Shown: one piece after another, positions 7,297 to 13,940 of the stretch
How the letters are laid out: each line of letters begins with the position of its first letter
Numbering within the stretch: the first letter of the stretch is position 1
NCBI GenBank assembly: GCA_002452265.1
Contig: DKEW01000016.1
Location: 244 to 35,169 of the forward strand
Reading direction: 5' to 3'
Length of the DNA: 34,926 nt
Source of the DNA: Pelobacter sp. UBA6812
GTDB lineage: Bacteria > Desulfobacterota > Desulfuromonadia > Desulfuromonadales > Syntrophotaleaceae
Translations under genes and position numbers: made by a program
Notes under the pieces: generated by a model
Told to the model about the DNA's origin: nothing
What the model saw: only the letters and a program-made list of their open reading frames with translations
Database searches by the model: none

Positions 7297-9363
7297 ATGA
7301 AAAAGGCTACCGTCTGCCGTCTGTGTTCCGCCTGCTGCTCCGTGGAAGCCGACATCCGTAACGGCAGACTTGCCGCGGTGCGGCGTAAATCCTCTTTGCC
7401 ATCCGAACAACAACTGCTGTGTCCCAAACTGCAAGCGGCTGCCGACATCACCTACTCTCCCAAACGCCTGACGACACCGCTGATCAGAGACCGTCGCCGA
7501 GGCCAGCTCGCGTTCCGTGAAGCTACCTGGGATGAGGCTCTCGATACCATTGCCGACCGCATGCAACAGGTCAAACACGACCACGGGGCGCAATCCGTCG
7601 CCTGGTTGCGCGGCATGGCCGCCGACTGGGGCGCGCCATGGGATTACGCCAGCCGCCTGATGCACGCCTTCGGCTCACCCAACGCCATAGGCAACGGTTC
7701 GGTATGCCATGTCGCGCGCGAAATGGCCCACACCTTCACTTACGGCGCCATGACCATCCCCCAGGCCAGGGAATCGCAATGCATCATGGTCTGGGGAAAA
7801 AACGACCAGAACACCTGCCCTCCTGCCTTCGAGGCCATCATGCAGGCGCGGCAACAGGGCGCCCGCCTGATTGTCATCGACCCGGTGCGCACGCCGCTGG
7901 CAAAAATGGCCGACATCTGGTTGCAGATCAAATCAGGCCACGATGGCCTGTTGGCCATGGCCATGATCCAGACCATCATCGAGGAGCGGCTGTACGACCA
8001 GGACTTCGTGGATCAGTGGTGCACCGGTTTTGATGATTTGCGGCGCACCGCACAGGCCTTCGCTCCCGAAAAAGTCGCCGCCGATCTCTGGCTGGAACCT
8101 GCCATGATCCGCAAAACCGCACGCCTGTACGCAACAACCTCACCGGCCTGCATCGTCGACGGCAACGGTCTCGACATGCAGCTGCATGTGTTCGACACCA
8201 CCCGCGCGGTTTGCATGCTGCGCGCCTTGACCGGCAATCTCGACCGGCCAGGTGGCGATCTGATTCCGCAACCGGTACCGGCACGCAACATTCAACTTGC
8301 CGAACGGTTAACCAGCGACACCCCTTCGGTAGCCCACGGCTATCCCCTATTCAGCAGCTTTCATCCCAATTGGGGACTGCACGCCCAATCCGCCCTGATC
8401 GATGCCATCCTGGAGGAACGGCCCTACCCCATCCATATGCTGATCGTACAGTCCGGCAACCCTGCAGTCACCATGACGGATGCGCAACGGGTGCGCAAGG
8501 CACTGCAAAAACTGGACTTTCTGGTAGCCATCGACCTGTTTGCCACCCAAACCACCCGATTGGCCGATATTGTATTGCCCGCTGCAGGGTGTTTTGAAAA
8601 AACCCAGCTCAACCGGGCGGCTTTACGCAACAACCTGGTGGTCTTGCAGGATCAAGTCATCGACGGTATCGCAGACAGCTGGCCGGACTGGAAAATCACT
8701 TTTGAACTTGGTCGCAGGCTCGGCTTGACAGATGAATTCCCCTGGCGGACCGTCGAACAAGCCATCGACTATCAACTGGAACCGACAGGCATCACAGTGG
8801 AGCAACTGCGCGCAAACCCTCAAGGAGTGCGAACCGGGACAGCAACCTTCGAGAAATTTCGTAAGCAGGGTTTGCCCACCCCTTCCGGCAAAGTGGAATT
8901 TTCCTCCTGCCGTCTGGCCGAACACGGTTTTCCGCCAGTACCCTTCGGGGAAGGTTTTGGCGGCAACCCTTTAAGTTTTGCCGACCGTGACAAGGAATAT
9001 CCTTTTATCGGCATCAGCGGCGAACGCAGCAACCGCTACACCCATAGTCAATTCCACCAGATCCCATCCTTACGGCAACAGGAACCGGAGGGACTTATCG
9101 ACATCCACCCCGATGATGCCGCAAGACTCGGCATTGCCGATGGCAACATGCTGCAGGTTTCAAGCCCCAACGGCTCCATCCGCATGAAAGCCCGTATTTC
9201 GGAAGTGGTACACGTCGGTTCCATCCTCATCGCTTGGGGCTGGGGGGAAGTCGATCTGGAACTTAGCCTCAACAACCTGACCGACGATGCCTGCCGAAAC
9301 CCGATCACCGCCACCCCGTCCAATCGCTGTTTCATGTGCAAGGTGGAAAAACTTCCACAGTGA
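7297..9363 (+). CDS. Stand-alone cytoplasmic molybdopterin oxidoreductase (DMSO-reductase superfamily)
   Basis: The 688-residue enzyme has an N-terminal [4Fe-4S] motif with Cys7, Cys10, Cys14 and Cys42, followed by the Mo/W-bis-MGD fold. The probable metal ligand is Cys137 in the stretch GNGSVCHVAREM; a Cys-His pair here resembles formate dehydrogenase and polysulfide/thiosulfate reductase types. Other family landmarks are VWGKND, LIVIDPVRTPLAKMADIW, ALTGNLDRPGGDL and, near the C-terminus, a cofactor-binding barrel (IDIHPDDAARLGI). There is no twin-arginine leader, so it should act in the cytoplasm. No Fe-S electron-transfer or NrfD-type membrane subunit is adjacent. AAGGAGG seven bases upstream fixes the ATG. 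Substrate and metal (Mo or W) cannot be told from the sequence. A strong terminator follows. Confidence 0.9.
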   Translation: MKKATVCRLCSACCSVEADIRNGRLAAVRRKSSLPSEQQLLCPKLQAAADITYSPKRLTTPLIRDRRRGQLAFREATWDEALDTIADRMQQVKHDHGAQSVAWLRGMAADWGAPWDYASRLMHAFGSPNAIGNGSVCHVAREMAHTFTYGAMTIPQARESQCIMVWGKNDQNTCPPAFEAIMQARQQGARLIVIDPVRTPLAKMADIWLQIKSGHDGLLAMAMIQTIIEERLYDQDFVDQWCTGFDDLRRTAQAFAPEKVAADLWLEPAMIRKTARLYATTSPACIVDGNGLDMQLHVFDTTRAVCMLRALTGNLDRPGGDLIPQPVPARNIQLAERLTSDTPSVAHGYPLFSSFHPNWGLHAQSALIDAILEERPYPIHMLIVQSGNPAVTMTDAQRVRKALQKLDFLVAIDLFATQTTRLADIVLPAAGCFEKTQLNRAALRNNLVVLQDQVIDGIADSWPDWKITFELGRRLGLTDEFPWRTVEQAIDYQLEPTGITVEQLRANPQGVRTGTATFEKFRKQGLPTPSGKVEFSSCRLAEHGFPPVPFGEGFGGNPLSFADRDKEYPFIGISGERSNRYTHSQFHQIPSLRQQEPEGLIDIHPDDAARLGIADGNMLQVSSPNGSIRMKARISEVVHVGSILIAWGWGEVDLELSLNNLTDDACRNPITATPSNRCFMCKVEKLPQ

Positions 9364-9402
9364 ATGCACGCCATAAAGCCGCCGCATCGATACCAAAACG
9401 TC

Positions 9403-9456
9403 AAAAGGTCATCTGAAGCATGGAAAATTGTTTCAGATGACCTTTTTAATTTTTTC
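9403..9456. terminator. Intrinsic terminator, probably bidirectional
   Basis: AAAAGGTCATCTGAA (9403-9417) pairs with TTCAGATGACCTTTT (9432-9446): a 15-bp stem followed on the plus strand by T-rich sequence to about 9456. It ends the molybdopterin oxidoreductase transcript. T-rich sequence on the other side may also serve the minus-strand gene ending at 9491. Confidence 0.9.
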
Positions 9457-9490
9457 CCCGGGCGCTTAAAATCCGGAAAAACCTGCCCCC

Positions 9491-9658
9491 CTACTTCGGT
9501 CGGGAATAACTTTTACCAAGTAGACAGATAACCAACACAAGCACCAGAAGTCGCCAGACTAACAACGAATTCCATAGCCAATCCATCATTTGCCCCAATT
9601 GCAAAGTCCATTCATACAGACTATCACCGAGCAACGCACTTACGGAATCCATGAACAT
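9491..9658 (-). CDS. 55-residue single-pass membrane microprotein
   Basis: The short product begins MFMDSVSALLGDSLYEW and has one strongly hydrophobic segment (about residues 30-47, SLLVWRLLVLVLVICLL) with a basic tail (GKSYSRPK). The ATG at 9658 has a strong ribosome binding site (AAGGGAGG, about 7 bases upstream), which supports translation. A longer open frame to 9694 lacks such a signal. It is flanked by a terminator downstream, and nudC ends 118 bases upstream. It resembles no family that I recognise. The one-pass topology, with a Trp-rich amphipathic N-terminal half, suggests a regulator or partner of an inner-membrane complex, but this is inference. Confidence 0.6.
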   Translation of the reverse strand: MFMDSVSALLGDSLYEWTLQLGQMMDWLWNSLLVWRLLVLVLVICLLGKSYSRPK

Positions 9659-9776
9659 GTCCCGACCTCCCTTGCAAGCAAGTAGCCCCATCAATACACA
9701 AACAGGATCTCACTCATTACAGTTTGCCCGAGATTTATCATCCGGCAACCCGCAAGGATGGAAAACTCCATATCTG

Positions 9777-10697
9777 TCAGAAATTTTTACAGACCGTTGA
9801 TCTGTAGCAGGCTGCGGCTGTCGAGTCTTGCATATGTAGATAATTGTCGAGTATATAACGGGAGATACTGCGCCGCGGAGGCATCAGCGGCAGGGCATCG
9901 ACGGAAAACCAACGGGCATCGGCCAATTCGCCATAATCGACAACCAGCTCGCCACCCTCGTAATCAGCGATAAAACCCGCCATCAACTGGGCAGGGAAAG
10001 GCCAGCACTGGCTACCGACGTACTGAAGATTTTTGACCCGTACCCCGGTCTCCTCGGCGATCTCGCGAACAGCCGCCTCTTCCAGACATTCGCCAAAATT
10101 GACAAACCCTGCCACAAGGCTGTAATGCCCGTCGGGCCATTCCGCCTTGCGGGTCAGCAGCACTTCGCCAGGACGGCGCACCAGGGTAATGGCGCAGGGG
10201 TGTATATGCGGGAAGTGAACGGCGGCGCAAGCTTCGCAGCGTTTGCCCCACTCACGCGGCAAACGCACCATCGGCCCGCCGCAGCGACTGCAGAAACAGC
10301 TGTTGCTTTCCCAGTGCCCAATCTGATTGGCCAGACCACCCAGCGACAAGATCTCAATGGGAAGGCTGGTCCCCCAATCCCGTAACTGGCAGGGCGCAAG
10401 ACCCGCCGCCAGGGGAATGTCCTCCGGCCAATTCAGCAGGCGACAGGGCGCCCCCTGCCATGTGCCGATGAACAACTCGTCAACCAACAGCGGCCAGTCC
10501 GACGAGCGCAGGCCATAAGGCAATTGCACGCCATCGGCATGCTGTTGCAGCAATAATTCGGATCCACGCAGCAGTACCCAGTATCCGGGGCCAGCGGAAT
10601 CCTGATCGGGGGTGCCGTAATGGAAGTGTTCTTGCAGACAACTGCTGTTGAAGGGCAGGTGTAACGGAGATGAAAAATAGGTATCGGTGCCAGTCAC
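9777..10697 (-). CDS. nudC: NADH pyrophosphatase NudC (NAD-cap/NADH Nudix hydrolase)
   Basis: The 306-residue protein splits NADH or NAD into AMP and NMNH/NMN, and family members also remove NAD caps from RNA. A zinc ribbon of the form CSRCGG, then CEAC sits mid-protein. The Nudix box reads GFVNFGECLEEAAVREIAEE, with the catalytic glutamates in REIAEETG. The NudC signature SQPWPFP is present as SQCWPFP, so Pro is replaced by Cys. The start is GTG at 10697, with AGGGGGA four bases upstream. It follows the Nudix gene at 10739-11254 by 41 bases on the same strand and probably forms an operon with it and the lipid kinase. Confidence 0.93.
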   Translation of the reverse strand: MTGTDTYFSSPLHLPFNSSCLQEHFHYGTPDQDSAGPGYWVLLRGSELLLQQHADGVQLPYGLRSSDWPLLVDELFIGTWQGAPCRLLNWPEDIPLAAGLAPCQLRDWGTSLPIEILSLGGLANQIGHWESNSCFCSRCGGPMVRLPREWGKRCEACAAVHFPHIHPCAITLVRRPGEVLLTRKAEWPDGHYSLVAGFVNFGECLEEAAVREIAEETGVRVKNLQYVGSQCWPFPAQLMAGFIADYEGGELVVDYGELADARWFSVDALPLMPPRRSISRYILDNYLHMQDSTAAACYRSTVCKNF

Positions 10698-10738
10698 AAA
10701 ATCCCCCTAAATTAACGAGATTGTTTTCGACCACCAAA

Positions 10739-11254
10739 TCACCGGCGGCGATCCGCCAACAACAACGCCAACTGGGTCTTTGCGTCGACAATTTCGCCGG
10801 TTTCCAGCATTTTAAGCGCAGCATCCAGGCACAGAGTGACCGGTTCAATGAATTCATCGGCTTCCGGGGCACTTGGAACCGGCACCAAGTCTCTGGCGAT
10901 ATACAGGTGCACCTTTTCATCACAAAAACCAATGGCGGAAAGCATGCTGCAGAGTGGCGTCAGAGTGCCGGGACGATAGCCGATTTCCTCTTCCAGTTCA
11001 CGCCGAATACAATCGGCCGGATCCTCATCAGGCTCCAGGCGTCCGGCGGGAATCTCCCATACCAGCCCATCGGCTGCTGGCCGGAACTGGCGAATGAGAA
11101 TCACACGCCCATCATCCAGCACCGGCAGGGCGGCCGCACCGCCGGGGTGTCGGACCATTTCAAAGGTAGAGGTTCTGCCATCGGGAAGTCGATGTTCTTC
11201 CAGGGCCACGGAAATAATTCTGCCATCAAATATCGGTTTCATGCATCGGCTCAC
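10739..11254 (-). CDS. Nudix hydrolase, ADP-ribose pyrophosphatase type
   Basis: The 171-residue protein has an ADP-ribose pyrophosphatase layout. A strand VILIRQFRPAADGLVWEIPAG leads into the Nudix box GRLEPDEDPADCIRRELEEE, with catalytic Glu residues in RELEEEIG. The downstream CDEKVHLYIARDL is also typical of NudF-like enzymes, which cleave ADP-ribose to AMP and ribose 5-phosphate. The GTG start at 11254 overlaps the TGA of the upstream lipid kinase (GTGA) and has GGTGG six bases before it, indicating translational coupling. An ATG at 11242 is an alternative start. Together with NudC it may salvage NAD breakdown products. Confidence 0.88.
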   Translation of the reverse strand: MSRCMKPIFDGRIISVALEEHRLPDGRTSTFEMVRHPGGAAALPVLDDGRVILIRQFRPAADGLVWEIPAGRLEPDEDPADCIRRELEEEIGYRPGTLTPLCSMLSAIGFCDEKVHLYIARDLVPVPSAPEADEFIEPVTLCLDAALKMLETGEIVDAKTQLALLLADRRR

Positions 11255-12147
11255 GGGGTTCCACCTTCCACATCAGCAGACCATTGCGGCAGTACCATTT
11301 GAAGCTCCCCGAAAGTGGCCTGAAATACGTGCGGCAATTCGCCAAGATAATCCCCATCCACCTGCACAGGTACCCCAACGCCGCCAACAACGATCTTGCG
11401 CGCCCGCAACTGTATCGCCTCATCCACCAACAACGGGCGACCGGCAGCGATTTTGGCCATGGTACGCAACAGGCCCAGCCGGGTTTTACGCAACAGCAGG
11501 CACACGCTGAGGGATTTGCTGTACAAAGATGCACTGGGCGACACGACAAAACGGCCACCGTAAAGACGGCCGTTGCTGATAATGACCCCGTAGGCTTGCC
11601 GACGCACCCCGGCCTCGGTCACAACCTCCAACAGGTGCGGTCGATAGCGACACAGGGTGATCAGACCGCTGACGACATAGGCCATTTTCCCAACCAGGCG
11701 TTTAAGAGGCAGGCTGACTCCGCGCACCACCTCCGCATCGAATCCGATGCCTGCCATGAGCAGAAAACGATGGCCATCGGCCTTCCCCATACATATAGAA
11801 CGCGACATTCCGTCCAATACCAGGGCACAAGCCTGTTCCAGGTCAAACGGAATCCCCGTTTCCAAAGCAAAAACGTTGGTGGTGCCAAGAGGAATAAAGG
11901 CCAGGGGGATAACACTCGGTGCCAGACCATTGATGACCTCATTGAGAGTGCCATCACCACCGGCCGCCACAATGCGATCATAGTCCTGATGACGGGCGGC
12001 AGCCGCCGCTTGCACGGCATCGCCACGAGCTCCGGTCAGGGTCACATCGACGGTTGCACCGCGCTGTTCGAGCAGCATGACCGCCCGCTCAATTCGATCA
12101 CGAGCGGCACTGCCGGCTGCCGGATTGGCTATAAGTTTGATCTTCAT
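11251..12147 (-). CDS. Diacylglycerol/lipid kinase of the DagK/YegS family
   Basis: The 298-residue cytoplasmic kinase phosphorylates lipids such as diacylglycerol. The nucleotide loop AAGGDGTLNEVINGL and the following IPLGTTNVFALETGI are the family signatures. NPAAGSAARDRIER at the N-terminus is the usual phosphate-contact start. Later GIGFDAEVVR and an NGRLYGGRF-like segment are also conserved. Length matches the family (about 300). The ATG at 12147 has only a weak GAGATGAG upstream. It heads a minus-strand operon with two Nudix genes. Upstream on the same strand, after 269 bases, is a phosphoglycerol-transferase operon whose reaction would release diacylglycerol; recycling by this enzyme is an inference from that context. 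Confidence 0.88.
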   Translation of the reverse strand: MKIKLIANPAAGSAARDRIERAVMLLEQRGATVDVTLTGARGDAVQAAAAARHQDYDRIVAAGGDGTLNEVINGLAPSVIPLAFIPLGTTNVFALETGIPFDLEQACALVLDGMSRSICMGKADGHRFLLMAGIGFDAEVVRGVSLPLKRLVGKMAYVVSGLITLCRYRPHLLEVVTEAGVRRQAYGVIISNGRLYGGRFVVSPSASLYSKSLSVCLLLRKTRLGLLRTMAKIAAGRPLLVDEAIQLRARKIVVGGVGVPVQVDGDYLGELPHVFQATFGELQMVLPQWSADVEGGTP

Positions 12148-12416
12148 ATATATGTCTCATCTCTGATAGCCAGCTAACCGCCAGTACCAGCCCTGATCGT
12201 CAATTTTCGTTTTTCAATACCCTAACAGCCTGAATAAATAAGAGCAAGCATGGGAAAAAGGAAAGTTTGCGCGACCGATAGTCATAGTTGAGAGGATTAT
12301 ACCGGAGTTATCCACATTTATTAAAAATGCAACATAGCAGACCGCATTTTATCTATACAAGGCTGCCACGCAAGGCAACTCTCTGCCGCCGCATCCGCCC
12401 ACGGCAGGTGCGGCAA
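12148..12416. other. Intergenic gap after truncated LtaS-like gene
   Basis: These 269 bases hold no gene. I looked on the minus strand for the missing sulfatase-like domain of the upstream membrane gene and found none of its motifs in any frame. One TTGACG lies on the minus strand near the lipid kinase gene, but without a good -10 box. Confidence 0.5.
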
Positions 12417-13181
12417 CTAATAAGCGGCATGGCTGGTTGGAAGAAGCACCGCCTGTTTTTGCTCTTCCCACGCACACCGGCCCAAAGCAAAGAGTCCATT
12501 AAGGGCCAATTGATTGGCAAATGGTGACTTGCAAAAAACCGAATCTCCCTGACGCAAGGTTTGATGTCCAACCCCGCCACGCGAGAGGATCACCAGCAAA
12601 GCCAATACCACCACTGACCCCATGAGATGCAGCATGTCATCTCTTGTTCCCCCGGGACGGGTGAAAAAACCCTGCAGACCTTTCTCCACCCAGCGAGCAA
12701 CCAATATCACGATAAACATCAGTCCTCCCCATAGCACCAGGTAAGGCCACATCGGGAATGTCTGCCACTGCAGCCCGGCCAACCGCCACGGATGTCCCAT
12801 GGCATTCAACACCAAAGTATTAAACCGACTGCCCACAGCATGATAAAACTCTATTTCTGCCAAGCCCAGCAACAGCGTTAGTCCAATCAATCCATAAAAA
12901 CACGGTAAAAGAACACGCCACTTACGTCCTCGACGCCACAGTAGCAGTAACATTAAAGGCAATGCCAGATAAGCCGTAACCGCCAGATCGAACCGCAAGC
13001 CAACCAGGAAACTTTGCACCAGCAAGACCTCAGGCACCTCCGCTGCAGCCCCAAGGTTGCGCCACAACAACAGTCCGCGCAACAGACTGAACAGCATAAT
13101 CAGAAGGACATAGATCATGCCGACATAACATGCTTCCGGCCAGATTTCCCGGCAACGAGCGAACCATTTCCGAAACATCAT
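12417..13181 (-). CDS. LtaS/sulfatase-like protein lacking its catalytic domain (membrane domain only)
   Basis: The 254-residue product carries about five transmembrane segments (near residues 20-40, 55-85, 93-108, 140-165 and 185-200). It has wording typical of the N-terminal domain of LTA-synthase-family proteins: FLVGLRFDLAVTAYLALPL and EIEFYHAVGSRFNTLVLNAM. The periplasmic linker follows (RQGDSVFCKSPFANQLALNG), then the protein stops after 30 more residues. The alkaline-phosphatase-like catalytic domain of about 350 residues is absent. The ATG at 13181 (or 13178) has GGGAGG eight bases upstream. It is third in the operon, 42 bases after the PAP2 gene. It may be a remnant of a full paralogue or a domain-only partner of the intact LtaS-like protein. 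Confidence 0.7.
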   Translation of the reverse strand: MMFRKWFARCREIWPEACYVGMIYVLLIMLFSLLRGLLLWRNLGAAAEVPEVLLVQSFLVGLRFDLAVTAYLALPLMLLLLWRRGRKWRVLLPCFYGLIGLTLLLGLAEIEFYHAVGSRFNTLVLNAMGHPWRLAGLQWQTFPMWPYLVLWGGLMFIVILVARWVEKGLQGFFTRPGGTRDDMLHLMGSVVVLALLVILSRGGVGHQTLRQGDSVFCKSPFANQLALNGLFALGRCAWEEQKQAVLLPTSHAAY

Positions 13182-13223
13182 GATCCGTGCCTCCCTGGTC
13201 GTGCCACCATCCACGACATGCCC

Positions 13224-13940
13224 TCAGCCATGGCTGGACCCGGCAGTATCAAGACGTCCGCGAAAGCCCCAAACGTATAATGCCAGAGCTATGTACCAAC
13301 AAAGGGCGGCACTCCACAAGTTATGCGATACGAAATGGGCGCCTCGTGCCAACTGCCCATACGCGAAAAGGCTACCGAGAGACACCCCGAACAGCAATGC
13401 GGCAACGGCATAACGACGACGGCGACCATAAAACAGGAAATATCCGCTCAGCATGGCAAAACCACCCGCCGCATGTCCGGCTGGAAAACAATTGCCATCA
13501 TTCGAACATGCCTGTGGCGCCCCTTCGAACAGTCGTGAATAAGGCACATCCCCGCCGTAACGCTGATAATCCCAAGGACAATGGCGGTTGGTGACTTCTT
13601 TACCGAGGGCTACCAGACCGGTGCTTAGGCCAATGGATAAAGCCAGGAACAAGGCCATCCGTCGCCAGGGACGCAACTTCACCCACCAGAAGGAAGCCAG
13701 CCAGCACAGCAATGAACTGGCGGCGGTGAACAAAACCAGGTCACGGCCACGGCGATGGATGAGCGTTTCTGCCCACCAGCTCTTTTTTGCCGGCCAGACG
13801 TGGTGCACCGCATCGAAAAATGGATCGGAAAAACGCAGGTCCAGATCGGTCAATTCAAATATCGCGACCCCGACCGCCAGCAGCAATAACGGCAGCACGG
13901 CATGCCGCCACCAGAATTGTCTGTCAAATTTTTTCATCAT
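13224..13940 (-). CDS. PAP2-family membrane phosphatase
   Basis: The product (238 residues from this start) is an integral membrane lipid phosphatase with the catalytic side facing the periplasm. The three PAP2 motifs are visible. The first is KEVTNRHCPWD, a K-x6-RP variant with the HCPWD seen in lipid A phosphatase-like members. The second is FPAGHAAGG (PSGH-type). The third is ARGAHFVSHNLWSA, with Arg and His of the SRxxxxxH motif. Six hydrophobic segments are present. The ATG pair at 13940/13937 overlaps the end of the upstream LtaS-like gene by 14-17 bases; a longer frame reaches 13973. Likely substrates are lipid A phosphates, undecaprenyl diphosphate or phosphatidyl-phosphates; the sequence does not decide. 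Confidence 0.88.
   Translation of the reverse strand: MMKKFDRQFWWRHAVLPLLLLAVGVAIFELTDLDLRFSDPFFDAVHHVWPAKKSWWAETLIHRRGRDLVLFTAASSLLCWLASFWWVKLRPWRRMALFLALSIGLSTGLVALGKEVTNRHCPWDYQRYGGDVPYSRLFEGAPQACSNDGNCFPAGHAAGGFAMLSGYFLFYGRRRRYAVAALLFGVSLGSLFAYGQLARGAHFVSHNLWSAALCWYIALALYVWGFRGRLDTAGSSHG

Noticed and set aside
7297..9363. Identification of the molybdopterin enzyme as acetylene hydratase
   Set aside because: Overall layout is similar, but the catalytic Asp next to the cluster cysteine is replaced by Ser and the ligand Cys is followed by His instead of Ile.
11284..12177. 297-codon antisense frame over the lipid kinase gene
   Set aside because: It is a shadow of the kinase frame, rich in Gln, His and Thr, without a start signal or known fold.
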